In this document: positions 42,244 to 51,418 of the stretch, piece after piece
Layout of the letters: each line of letters begins with the position of its first letter
Position numbering within the stretch: the first letter of the stretch is position 1
DNA from: Nocardioides lijunqiniae
GTDB taxonomy: Bacteria > Actinomycetota > Actinomycetes > Propionibacteriales > Nocardioidaceae
Assembly (NCBI RefSeq): GCF_015024225.1
Contig: NZ_JACJGM010000005.1
Location: 124,001 to 188,000 of the forward strand
Length of the DNA stretch: 64,000 bases
Reading direction: 5' to 3'
The notes under the pieces: model-generated
The model's database searches: none
Told to the model about the DNA's origin: nothing
Seen by the model: the letters and a program-made list of their open reading frames with translations, nothing else
Made by a program: the position numbers and the translations under genes

Positions 42244-42909
42244 TCAGGCGGTGCTGTCGTCGGAGCGCTCGTCCTGCTCGCGCTCCTCCTCCTGCTCCTT
42301 CTCGACCCGCTTCTTGATGCCGCGCAGGCCGGGGAGCTTGCCGAGCATCTCGTTGAGCTCCTTGGAGACGTCGAGGAGGTCGTGCAGGTCCGGCGCGACG
42401 GAGCTGAGCGTCTCGAGCATCGGGAGGACGTCGGACTCCATCTTGTCCGCGAGCTCGGGGAGGTGTCCGACCAGCGCCACGATCGCCTCGATCTCGTCGG
42501 GGTCGGTGGTCTTGGCGATCCGGTCGAGCACCGGCAGGAGCTGGGTCATCGGGGGGACCAGGTCGGCGAGGAGCGGCTCGATCCGGGCGACCATCGGCTC
42601 GGCCCGGCCCAGGAGGCTGTCCGCCCTGGCGAGAAGGGGATCGGCGTCGTCGAGCATCCCGCTGACGCGGTCGGACAGCGGCTCGAACGACACCAGCGCG
42701 TGGTCGGCCCGCCTGCGCGTCTCGTCCGCGGCCTCCACCACCTCGTCGGCCCGCTGCCGGGTCTGCTCGATCCTCGCCATCAGGGCGACGACGTCGTCGA
42801 GGAGTCGCTCGGCACTGTCGAGCAGGCGCAGCACGCGCGGCCCGGCGGCGACGAGCTGCTCCACCAGCGCGCGCACGTCCGAGGGTCCGGGGATGGAGGG
42901 CAGTCTCAT
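42244..42909 (-). CDS. Hypothetical helical protein with charged tail
   Basis: 221 aa from the ATG at 42909 (a GTG sits directly before it). Almost entirely alpha-helical and amphipathic with heptad-like leucines (VLRLLDSAERLLDDVVALMARIEQ, PLLARADSLLGRAEPMVARIEPLLADL). It ends in a highly charged stretch (KKRVEKEQEEEREQDERSDD). No membrane helix or catalytic motif. It could be a coiled-coil scaffold. Not a recognised family. Confidence 0.65.
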   Translation of the reverse strand: MRLPSIPGPSDVRALVEQLVAAGPRVLRLLDSAERLLDDVVALMARIEQTRQRADEVVEAADETRRRADHALVSFEPLSDRVSGMLDDADPLLARADSLLGRAEPMVARIEPLLADLVPPMTQLLPVLDRIAKTTDPDEIEAIVALVGHLPELADKMESDVLPMLETLSSVAPDLHDLLDVSKELNEMLGKLPGLRGIKKRVEKEQEEEREQDERSDDSTA

Positions 42910-43055
42910 CACACAAACCTACGAGGCGTGCGGGGCGAACCGGGCACGGGAACTGGTGCACTTTCGCTGCGCGCAGCGAGGGAATGAAGCCGGTCGGTTC
43001 CGGGCACGGGGTCTCCTGTCGACGGTGTCGGCACGGCAGCCGCCGGCTGACGTCG

Positions 43056-43070
43056 ACTTACGTTGTAAGT
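43056..43070. promoter_or_regulatory. Palindrome ACTTAC-GTT-GTAAGT, TetR-type operator candidate
   Basis: Perfect 6-base arms around a 3-base centre, in a 200-base gap upstream of the small gene at 43114, AT-rich compared with its surroundings. Operators of this form are typical of TetR-family repressors. No TetR gene is in the neighbourhood, so the regulator would act in trans. Confidence 0.5.
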
Positions 43071-43113
43071 TGAAGTCGAACCTACGCCCCGACCGCAACC
43101 GACGGAGTCCCCG

Positions 43114-43332
43114 ATGCCCGACGAGCCCACCGAACCGATCGACCATCCCGCCGGGCACCGCCGCCGGTCCGCGAGGGCCACCGTCGGTCGACTCCCTCGC
43201 AGTGCGGCCGCGTTCGTCGCCCGCGACCGGGTGACCTGGCGCCAGTCGGTCGAGGGGTCCGGCGTGCTGTGGCTGCTGGTCGCCGTACCTGTCGGCGCGC
43301 TGGTGCTGCGTCGGATCGTCAAGCGGCGCTAG
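43114..43332 (+). CDS. Small membrane protein of unknown function
   Basis: 72 aa with a basic N-terminal half (RRRSARATVGRLPRSAA) and one C-terminal membrane helix (GVLWLLVAVPVGALVLRRI) ending KRR. CGGAG lies 6 bases before the ATG. The palindromic operator 43 bases upstream suggests regulated expression. Converges on the carboxypeptidase gene. Confidence 0.6.
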   Translation: MPDEPTEPIDHPAGHRRRSARATVGRLPRSAAAFVARDRVTWRQSVEGSGVLWLLVAVPVGALVLRRIVKRR

Positions 43333-43362
43333 CACGTCCGAGCCCGCCGACGAGGCGGACGC

Positions 43363-46300
43363 TCAGTCCAGCAGGTGCTTGAGCGCCCTCCCCATCACCT
43401 CGTTGCGCGCTGACGCTGTCGCGATGCCCTCGAACCCGAAGCCCATCAGCAGGGAGTCGGGCGTCGAGATGGCGGCGCCGACCGGGAACCCGCTGGCGTC
43501 GGTGGCCAGCCAGTCGTTGCTGTTGGGAGCACTGCCGGCCGGGGCGCCGGGGGTCGCCCAGCCGTCCAGGCCGCTCTCGAACGACGTGGTCGTGCCGTCG
43601 GGGTAGGTCACGTCGTCGACGAAGGCGCCGAGGTTCTGGGTGCCCCAGTCGCTGGCGTAGGTGATCGACAGCTCCACCTCCGCCCCGGCCCACGCGGCCA
43701 GGTCGACGCTCCACTCCTGCCACCCGCCGGAGCTGCCCGACGCGGCGTGCCACACGCCCGTCGTACCGGTCGGCGTGCAGTTCTCCGACGCCTCGTCGTA
43801 CGTCGTGTAGCGGTCGAGCTGCGGGTGCAGGTCTCGCCAGCCCGCGGCGCAGCTGTCGCCGGTCGCCTGGGTGGTGTGGCCGTTGGCGTCGGGGAGCGTC
43901 GTCCAGTCGTCGCCGCCCGGCGTGCGGGCCTCGACGAACACGTGGTCCCACGCGCCCTCGGTGTCGTAGGACGTCCAGAACCCGAGGGAGCCGCCGCCGA
44001 CCGGCACCGTGACCGTGCGGGTGAGCCGCTTGTAGGAGACGTCGGCGATCTGGCTGTAGACGTAGCGCGACCCGGTGTGCGGGTCGAACGGCCCACCCGG
44101 CTTGTCCCAGCGGGCTGACGGCCAGCTCTCGAACTGCGGGAACTCCTCCACCGGCAGGATGCCGCTGGTCGAGATGAACGACGACGTGGCGTCCTGGTTG
44201 TCGGCCGACTCGGGACCGTTCATCGACCACCCGAGCCCGTTGAACGGGTCGGCGGTCCCGGTGACGTCGTGCACGTCGCCGTTCTCGTCGAGGCCGTCGC
44301 CGGGGACGGCGAGGTAGCCGCCGAACCAGTACTGCAGCACGTCGTTGGTGCCGTCGCCCGAGCCGCGCAGCGGCAGGCAGCGACGCTCGTCGACGCCCGG
44401 AGGCAGCGGGTTGCAGTCGATCGTGCCCTGCGGGTCGTAGAGCTGCGTGCCGAGGTTGGCGGTGTACTGCTCGCCGGCCTGGTCGCCGGTGTACATCACC
44501 TTGCCGCCCTCGTTCATGTACGCACGGAACTCGAGCATCTCGTCCAGCGCGAGCCGGTCGACGTTGCCGGCGCCGCGCCCGGCGGTGCGAGTCACGACGT
44601 CGTCGCCGGTGTACCAGACCACCGCGTCGTAGTGGCTCAGCACGCCGAGGGCGTCCGGCGCCACGCGGCCCTGCGCGTCCACGTCGTACACGTCGGCCTG
44701 GTGGCCGTTGGCGGCGAGGGCGTCGAGGTAGGACTGCAGGTGGTGCGGTCCGGGCGTCTGCGCGGGGGAGGCACCGGTGTAGTCCTCGGCCGCCACCACG
44801 AGCACGCGCTCCCTCTTCCTGGACTCCGCGACCGCCTCGTAGGTGAACGACGGACTCCGCTTCCCGCGCGCCTCGAACCACACCTTGACCGAGTCGCCCG
44901 GCTTCGTGCCGCGCACGGTGCCGCGCACCTGGCGGTAGTGGGTCGAGGTCATGCCGTAGCGCTCGCCGCCGCGCCACTCGCGCGTCGGCGCCGACTGCGT
45001 CCGGCCACCGTTGACGCGCCACTTGGCGGTCACCCGGCCGAGGCTGCGCTTGGCGAGCACGGCGACCGGCTGCGGGTCGCCGTAGGACTTGGCGAAGCTG
45101 AGCTGGACCCCCGGCAGGCCGGACTTGTAGGGGTCCTCGCTGTCCAGGTAGAAGGGCTTGGTCTCGATGCCGAGCGACGACTTCGGGTCGTCGGGGTCGC
45201 TCGCGGAGGCGGCAACCGACTCGGCGAAGGGCAGGTTGCGCGCGAACTCCTCCTGCACCAGCGCCTCGTCGTCGGGGAAGACGAAGCCGCAGGTCTCACA
45301 GCCGGGGGAGAGCTCCGGCGTCCACGCGAGCGTGCCGGTCGCCTCCTGGGCGTAGCCGTCGATCTCGCCGTTGGTGACGTAGAGGACGTCGGAGGACAGA
45401 CCCGGGTGGAAGTCGGCGATCGCCGGGTTGTCGAGGTTGCCCGAGAGCGCGTGGTAGATCGGGTCGTCCGCGGTCGGCGTGCCGATCTGCCAGCCGTCGT
45501 TGTAGAGCAGCCACCGCCCGTTGGAGTGGTAGTTGACCATGAACTCCGCGCGCGCCGTCCGGAACAGCCGCATCGCCGCCTTGGTCTCCGGCTCGGACGC
45601 CGGCGCCGGGCCTCGGTAGGTCTCGCTCGAGGGGATGGGGGAGGAGCCCTCGTTGTCGTAGCCCCAGTGGGAGGGGAAGTTGCGGTTGGGGTCGACGCCG
45701 TCGCCGACCTGGGTGACGCCGTCGCCGTTGTTGTCGCGCAGGTTCTTGCGCCACAGCCGCTCGACGTCGAACGTGTACTGGTAGCCGTCGGGGTTCATCA
45801 CCGGCACGAACCACAGCTCGGTGCCGGCCAGCAGCCGCCGCACGCTCCGGTCACGTGCGCGCCAGCGGTCGAGGTAGCTGGTCATCAGCCGCCGCGTCAC
45901 CTCGGTCGCGATCCACTCCCGCGCGTGCTGGGTGGCGCTGTAGATCACCGCCGGCCGGGACCCGTCGCGCCGCCACCGTGCGCCGTACGTGAGCTTGAGG
46001 GCGAGGATGTCGCGCCCCTGGTACGTCGTTCCGAGCTTGACCAGCTTGGCGACGTCCGGGTTGCGCCGAGCCGCGGTCACCATCTGGTCGCGGATGCCGC
46101 CGGGTTCGTCGTACGACTTCCACACGGTGTAGCCGCCCACCGCCTGCGCCTTGGCGAACTGACGGACCGTCTGCCCGCCCTTCACCTTGGTGAGCGTCAG
46201 GTCGATGCCCTGCGCCCGCAGCTCCTCCGCCTCGGCGGGCGTGAGGATGAGGTCGACCTGCGACGTCTCGCCGGTCGGATGTGCCTCGGTGAGGTCGTAG

Positions 46301-46488
46301 CCCTGCTGCGCCAGGCTGCCGAGCTGGTCGGCCGTCACCTTCTTAGCGACGTAGGCGTCGAGCCGGCCGTCGCTCTTTGCGGCGCTCGGCGCCTGCGTGG
46401 GTGGTGTCTCGGCTGAGGACGGCGCCAGGCCGACCCCCAGTGCGGCGACCACTGAGCCGGCGATGAGTACAGACGCAACACCACGCAT
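43363..46488 (-). CDS. Secreted zinc carboxypeptidase, M14 family
   Basis: 1041 aa. The ATG at 46488 has GGGAGG upstream and a signal peptide (VASVLIAGSVVAALGVGLAPSSAE). A propeptide-like segment (40-115) precedes the M14 domain (about 118-450), with zinc ligands H188, E191 (QHAREW) and H321 (VNYHSNG), substrate-binding DPNRNF, and a probable catalytic Glu in LAWTPELS. The long C-terminal ~550 residues include a glutamine-amidotransferase-like segment (VLVVAAEDYTG...VWYTGDDVVTR...GGKVMYTGDQAGEQ) and a beta-sandwich region with DDVTYPDG. Extracellular peptide degradation is the likely role. Confidence 0.9.
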   Translation of the reverse strand: MRGVASVLIAGSVVAALGVGLAPSSAETPPTQAPSAAKSDGRLDAYVAKKVTADQLGSLAQQGYDLTEAHPTGETSQVDLILTPAEAEELRAQGIDLTLTKVKGGQTVRQFAKAQAVGGYTVWKSYDEPGGIRDQMVTAARRNPDVAKLVKLGTTYQGRDILALKLTYGARWRRDGSRPAVIYSATQHAREWIATEVTRRLMTSYLDRWRARDRSVRRLLAGTELWFVPVMNPDGYQYTFDVERLWRKNLRDNNGDGVTQVGDGVDPNRNFPSHWGYDNEGSSPIPSSETYRGPAPASEPETKAAMRLFRTARAEFMVNYHSNGRWLLYNDGWQIGTPTADDPIYHALSGNLDNPAIADFHPGLSSDVLYVTNGEIDGYAQEATGTLAWTPELSPGCETCGFVFPDDEALVQEEFARNLPFAESVAASASDPDDPKSSLGIETKPFYLDSEDPYKSGLPGVQLSFAKSYGDPQPVAVLAKRSLGRVTAKWRVNGGRTQSAPTREWRGGERYGMTSTHYRQVRGTVRGTKPGDSVKVWFEARGKRSPSFTYEAVAESRKRERVLVVAAEDYTGASPAQTPGPHHLQSYLDALAANGHQADVYDVDAQGRVAPDALGVLSHYDAVVWYTGDDVVTRTAGRGAGNVDRLALDEMLEFRAYMNEGGKVMYTGDQAGEQYTANLGTQLYDPQGTIDCNPLPPGVDERRCLPLRGSGDGTNDVLQYWFGGYLAVPGDGLDENGDVHDVTGTADPFNGLGWSMNGPESADNQDATSSFISTSGILPVEEFPQFESWPSARWDKPGGPFDPHTGSRYVYSQIADVSYKRLTRTVTVPVGGGSLGFWTSYDTEGAWDHVFVEARTPGGDDWTTLPDANGHTTQATGDSCAAGWRDLHPQLDRYTTYDEASENCTPTGTTGVWHAASGSSGGWQEWSVDLAAWAGAEVELSITYASDWGTQNLGAFVDDVTYPDGTTTSFESGLDGWATPGAPAGSAPNSNDWLATDASGFPVGAAISTPDSLLMGFGFEGIATASARNEVMGRALKHLLD

Positions 46489-46719
46489 GACGACCTCCCG
46501 AGTCGGTATGACCTGGGTCACACTGCCACTCACGGAAGCAGCCAGGAAGAGTCCGAGCGAACTATCTAGACCACAGGAGCCACCGGCCGAGCGCAGAGCC
46601 TTGGTGACTAGGTGTCGCGCCCACTTCGATTCGCCGGCACCAAAGCCGCATCGTGGGGTTTGTCGCCGTTAAGGTCGGGGCGAGCTCGGGTGGGCTCGGC
46701 GAGGCAAGGGGTAGAAGAC

Positions 46720-49700
46720 GTGAATGGTGCAGAAGAGAGCCAACAGCCGGCAGCTGACGACGGGGTTCGACGTGGCCTGTTGACGCGCACCATCTACGAG
46801 ATCCTTGAGCAGAGTCCTGTGCCAATGCACAGCTCAGAGGTGTTGGCGAGCGTCGAGCAGCTCGTCGGATTCACTGACCAGGAGCTGAGCAAGAATGCGA
46901 GCGATCAGCTGAGGTGGCGGACGGCTGCGACGCGGGCGCTGTCGTGGTCGACCTTTGCGGGGTGGCTGGAGCGAGATGCCGCCGGCAAGTACCAGTTGAC
47001 TGAGGACGGCGCTGAGGCGCTGGCAGAGTTGTCGGCTGATGACCTGAGCCTCGAGGTGAGCCGCCGCTATCGCGCCTCAAAGCGCCAGCGCGATGCCCAG
47101 GGATGGGGTTCGTTCCTCGACTGGGCGCGCGAGCTGGTCGCCGTGGTCGACCTCGACGCTGAGGAACGTGGCTATAAGCTGAAAGCTGCTGAGAGATGGG
47201 CAGCGGCTGGCGCGGCTTGCGCTGCCGGCGCCATCGATTGGGCTGATCAGTTGCGGCAGGCATCCGGATCAGGAAACCTGGTCGACTCATTCGCGCAGGT
47301 GTGGCTGCGCAATCGGATTGACGATCATCCAGACCAATTGCGGGCAGCAGTCGGGCGGCTGTATGAGGCCGGAACTGTCGACGCCGTCGAGGCATTCTCC
47401 GAAGAGCTCAACTCCTGGGGCGAGTACGTGAGCCCTGGTGACCGCACTGTGTTCGCTTCGTGCGTTCTGCTCGGTCGCGACCCGACGAGCTTTGCTCCGT
47501 ACCGACCGACCCTCGTGAAGAACTGGGCAGCCCGGGTCGGAGAGTCCGCTGGGGAAGCCCCCCGGGAGCGATACGCCGCGCTGCTCTCACTCTGCGACGG
47601 GCTGAGGGAGCGCTGGAGTGACGGCGAGCCACCGCTCCGTGACCGACTCGATGCCCAGGGCCTCGGCTGGGCGGTTCTCAAGTGGTCGGCTCCGGACACC
47701 TGGCCTCCGCTGAAGCGAGCCGAGCTGCAGCACTGGCGTGAAGCAGTCGCTGGTGATGCGCGTGTCGAGCGCGGCACCGGAATCTGCCCCACCATGGAGA
47801 GCGCGGCGTGGGAGGTGCTGGTCGCTGGGTTGACCGGTCAGACGTCGGCGGTCGTCAAGGGAGTGCGCAGCTGGACCGTCTCCAATGCGCAGGACCTGGC
47901 CGCGCGGCTAATCACTGGAAACTCCGGGCTGGGCTTTTCCGATCGGCTGACTCAACAACTGGACGGCGCGGCGGACGGGGTGCGCTGCCTTGCGGCGGAG
48001 TTGCTCTACGTCCGAGACGCGCCGCTGCACGACGTACGACCGATCACCAAGGCGAACCGGATCAACGGCATCCTTGCCGAGATGTCGGGTGCGCCGACGC
48101 TGCCCGAGGAACTGCTGTCCGCTCTTGATGACGGGCGCGCGTTCGCTGGAGGGCAGGGTTACCACACGCGGGCTCCGGAGCACCTGCAGTGGCTGTGCCG
48201 CTTCGTCCTGCACTGGCTGGAGCAGCCTTCGGATGTTGTGGACGACGTGCTGCGCGACCCGTTCGCCCTCCGAAACCTGACTGCGAGCGTGCCCCAGGAC
48301 TCCCCGTCGATCCGTTACGTCCTTGAGTATCTTGCTTGGCCGGGCTTCTATCCCTCGGTCGTGAGCGCCGCGCATCGCCGAAAAATCCGAAACGGCCTGA
48401 TCTCGGACGTGGGGGAGCCGAGCGGCGACGGCGACGCCGAGGTGACGCGGGATCTGGTTGCCCTCCTGATCAACCACAGACGGAAGAACAAGAACTTCCG
48501 GTCGTGGTACGACCCGCCTTACGTCAACCGTTGGCGGCCCAAGAGCCACACCGGACCGCGCGCCTGGTTGGTGCGCGCCGACCATCCTGACGACGTGGCC
48601 GGGTGGCTACGGGACGGCACAGTAGCGTTGCGTGACGAGGCCGGCCTCGCCCTCGTCCCCGGACTGGGACCTGCGGAGATCACGGGGCTCGTCGCCGATG
48701 GCTACTCGCACTACCCGCCGTCGCAACGCCAGGAGCTGGCGACCGCCATGCATTCGTTCATGGATGCAATGACTGATGACGACTTGGTCGTGGCGCTGAC
48801 CGACGAGCACCTGTCGGCCGGTGTCATCGATGACGATGGCGAACAGGGCTCGGTCCTCGCCCGCCGAGTCGCGTGGGGCAAGGCGCGCACCCCGCTCTCC
48901 GAGCTCTCACCCAAGCTGAGCGCGGCACTGGAGCAGGAGGGGCACGTCGTGGATCTGACGGGCGTGATCGACCTCCTGCGATCCTTGCCGGATCCCGATG
49001 GCACGCCCGATCCTGGGCCGACGCCCCCCTCGCCTCCTCCACGCGCCATGCTGCAGGCGGTCTCCGCTGCCCTCGCCCACGAGTTGTTCATGCCGGTGGC
49101 GCCGTTGCAGGAGATGGTTGAACTGCTTAACCGTCGTCGTCAGCTCGTGGTCTACGGTCCGCCCGGCACAGGCAAGACATTCGTCGCAAAAAAGCTGGCG
49201 GAGCGACTGGCCGGCTCACAAGACCCGAGCCGGGTGCGCCTGGTGCAGTTTCACCCGTCCTACGCCTACGAGGACTTCTTCGAGGGTTTCCGACCGGTCG
49301 AGAACGACGGCGTCGCGCACTTCGCGCTCCAACCCGGGCCGCTCAAGTTGATGGCGGCGGAGGCGGCCAAGGCCGAGAATCAGGACAAGCCCTACGTCCT
49401 CATCATCGACGAGCTCAACCGCGCGAACCTTGCGAAGGTTTTTGGGGAGCTGTACTTCCTCTTGGAGTATCGCGAGGAGACCGTTCGTCTGCAGTACAGG
49501 CCCACGGAACCGTTCAGCTTGCCCGACAACATGTTCATCATCGGGACAATGAACACGGCCGACCGCTCGATTGCGCTGGTGGACGCCGCCATCCGCAGGC
49601 GCTTCCCCTTCTACGAGATGCACCCCCAGCGGGAGCCGGTAAAGGGAGTGCTAGCCGCCTACGCCTCTCGCACCGCGGTTGCCGACGACCGGGTGGCGCT

Positions 49701-50013
49701 TCTAGAGGAGCTGAACGCGGCCATGGGGCAGCGGGGTCATGACCTGCACATCGGGCCGTCGTATTTGATGCGCGATTGGCTGACTGAGCCTGGCGCGCTG
49801 GACCTTGTGTGGCGCTACGACATCCTGCCTCTGCTCCACGAGCACTTCTACGGAAGCAAGACTCCGGAGGCCGTCGACCAGGAGTTCGGGCTGGCTTCGC
49901 TCCGGAAGCGCATCATGGGGCGGCAGACTGTCGCGGCGGCCCAGATCGCCGACTCGGTGCTGCCCGCGGAACCGGATGCGCCGGAGGACACTCAAGTTCC
50001 GGACGTCCGATGA
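46720..50013 (+). CDS. mcrB: McrB-type AAA+ restriction subunit with large N-terminal extension
   Basis: 1097 aa from the GTG at 46720, preceded by AAGGGG. The last ~300 residues are a McrB AAA+ motor: Walker A GPPGTGKT (813-820), Walker B VLIIDELNRANLAK (about 892-905), and GTMNTADRSIALVDAAIRRRF, the McrB-type sensor. McrB normally uses GTP to drive DNA cleavage by McrC at modified sites. The N-terminal ~80 residues look like a winged helix (LLTRTIYEILEQSPVPMHSSE...). Residues ~100-780 match no domain I know and should contain the target-recognition part. McrC follows with an ATGA overlap. Confidence 0.9.
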   Translation: MNGAEESQQPAADDGVRRGLLTRTIYEILEQSPVPMHSSEVLASVEQLVGFTDQELSKNASDQLRWRTAATRALSWSTFAGWLERDAAGKYQLTEDGAEALAELSADDLSLEVSRRYRASKRQRDAQGWGSFLDWARELVAVVDLDAEERGYKLKAAERWAAAGAACAAGAIDWADQLRQASGSGNLVDSFAQVWLRNRIDDHPDQLRAAVGRLYEAGTVDAVEAFSEELNSWGEYVSPGDRTVFASCVLLGRDPTSFAPYRPTLVKNWAARVGESAGEAPRERYAALLSLCDGLRERWSDGEPPLRDRLDAQGLGWAVLKWSAPDTWPPLKRAELQHWREAVAGDARVERGTGICPTMESAAWEVLVAGLTGQTSAVVKGVRSWTVSNAQDLAARLITGNSGLGFSDRLTQQLDGAADGVRCLAAELLYVRDAPLHDVRPITKANRINGILAEMSGAPTLPEELLSALDDGRAFAGGQGYHTRAPEHLQWLCRFVLHWLEQPSDVVDDVLRDPFALRNLTASVPQDSPSIRYVLEYLAWPGFYPSVVSAAHRRKIRNGLISDVGEPSGDGDAEVTRDLVALLINHRRKNKNFRSWYDPPYVNRWRPKSHTGPRAWLVRADHPDDVAGWLRDGTVALRDEAGLALVPGLGPAEITGLVADGYSHYPPSQRQELATAMHSFMDAMTDDDLVVALTDEHLSAGVIDDDGEQGSVLARRVAWGKARTPLSELSPKLSAALEQEGHVVDLTGVIDLLRSLPDPDGTPDPGPTPPSPPPRAMLQAVSAALAHELFMPVAPLQEMVELLNRRRQLVVYGPPGTGKTFVAKKLAERLAGSQDPSRVRLVQFHPSYAYEDFFEGFRPVENDGVAHFALQPGPLKLMAAEAAKAENQDKPYVLIIDELNRANLAKVFGELYFLLEYREETVRLQYRPTEPFSLPDNMFIIGTMNTADRSIALVDAAIRRRFPFYEMHPQREPVKGVLAAYASRTAVADDRVALLEELNAAMGQRGHDLHIGPSYLMRDWLTEPGALDLVWRYDILPLLHEHFYGSKTPEAVDQEFGLASLRKRIMGRQTVAAAQIADSVLPAEPDAPEDTQVPDVR

Positions 50014-51275
50014 GTCTCAGGCACGTGTCTCTGGGCGAGCTCGACGCCGAAGGTGTGGAGGCGGTCCTTGGAGCTGACCAAGCCGCAGCGCTGGCCGAGA
50101 CCAAGCTCGTGGACGTGCGACGGCTTGGAGCGGACACCTACTGCCTGTTGCCGAATGGCCGTGTCGGGGCTGTGCGCTTCGAGGACCTGCAGGTTGAGGT
50201 GACGCCGAAGGAGAAGCTGGGCGTAGCTCACCTGATCTTCCTTCTTGGCTACGCCAAGGACCCGGGTTTCCGGCCAGATGGCGTCACCTCCGAGACCTAC
50301 GGCGACCTGTGGCCAGCGATGGCCAACTCGCTTGGGGCGGCAGTCGAGCGGGCGCTGGTGCGGGGTCTGCTTCAGGCGTACCGAACTGAGCAGGAGGCTC
50401 TGCTGACTGTACGCGGCCGAATCGTGTTCGACGAGCAACTTCGTCGGCGTCCGGGCGCCGTCGTACCGATTGAGGTGAGGTATGACGACTACAGCGTTGA
50501 CATCGCCGAGAACCAGGTACTGCTGGCCGCGATTCACCTGATGCTTGGCGTACCGCGGGTGCCGGCCGAGGTGCGCCGCCGGCTCCTCCACCTGGCCGCA
50601 CGTTTCGAGGGTGTCACCCGCCTGCTGCCCGGCAGGGGGCTGCCGCGGTGGCACCCGAGCCGGCTCAACGAGCGGTACCACGACGCACTCGGCCTCGCGG
50701 AGATCCTCTTGCGCCACGGCTCCGCCCGCGCGACCAGCACTGGCGTCGAGATGTCTGCCTTCGTCGTCGTGATGTGGAAGGTCTTCGAGGACTTCGTCAC
50801 GACTGCGCTCAAAGAGGCGCTTCGCGACGTTCCCGGTCGGGTCCAACCCCAACTCTCCGCATATCTGACCGGGGACGGAGACTGGGCCTCGGGAATGAGC
50901 GGCAAGGGTGCTGACGACCCGCACGGCGATGTCGCGATGAACGTGGACGTGGTCCACCTCGACGACGCGGGCATCCCGCGCGTCGTCTTCGATGCGAAGT
51001 ACAAGTTGGCCTCGGTCACCGGTGAGTACGCCAACGCTGACCACTACCAAATGCTGGCCTACTGCACGGCGTTGAGGGTTCCCATCGCGTGGCTCGTCTA
51101 CGCGGGAGGTGGGGCCGACATCCGTCGCTCGGTCAAGCATGCTGACGTCGAGGTCGTTGCCGCGCCGATCGACCTGCGCCAGTCGCCGGAGCGGGTCTTG
51201 GGCCGCATCGCCGAGATCGCACGGTCGGCGATGGTTATGGCAGAGCCTCGCTTGCCAACCGCTCGGCCCAGCTGA
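50010..51275 (+). CDS. mcrC: McrC nuclease subunit
   Basis: 421 aa. McrC family: an N-terminal beta-rich half (DVRRLGADTYCLLPNGRVGAV, VEVTPKEKLGVAHLIFLLGYA) that contacts McrB, and a C-terminal PD-(D/E)xK nuclease with D313 in MNVDVVHLD and D328-x-K330 in VVFDAKYK. These residues appear intact, so the complex should be active. Start overlaps the mcrB stop (ATGA). Followed by 143 bases before the AIPR gene, in which I see no gene. Confidence 0.92.
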   Translation: MSLRHVSLGELDAEGVEAVLGADQAAALAETKLVDVRRLGADTYCLLPNGRVGAVRFEDLQVEVTPKEKLGVAHLIFLLGYAKDPGFRPDGVTSETYGDLWPAMANSLGAAVERALVRGLLQAYRTEQEALLTVRGRIVFDEQLRRRPGAVVPIEVRYDDYSVDIAENQVLLAAIHLMLGVPRVPAEVRRRLLHLAARFEGVTRLLPGRGLPRWHPSRLNERYHDALGLAEILLRHGSARATSTGVEMSAFVVVMWKVFEDFVTTALKEALRDVPGRVQPQLSAYLTGDGDWASGMSGKGADDPHGDVAMNVDVVHLDDAGIPRVVFDAKYKLASVTGEYANADHYQMLAYCTALRVPIAWLVYAGGGADIRRSVKHADVEVVAAPIDLRQSPERVLGRIAEIARSAMVMAEPRLPTARPS

Positions 51276-51418
51276 GGAAGCCGAAGGGAAGCAGGCGGCC
51301 TGGCCTATTCGACCGCGCGCCCGGCTACCACGATTGTCACAGGCACTCTCTACGTGGCGCAGTCAACCTTGGCGACGAGTACGCTCCATCGAACTGTTCC
51401 CGGATGCGAGGCGTTGAC

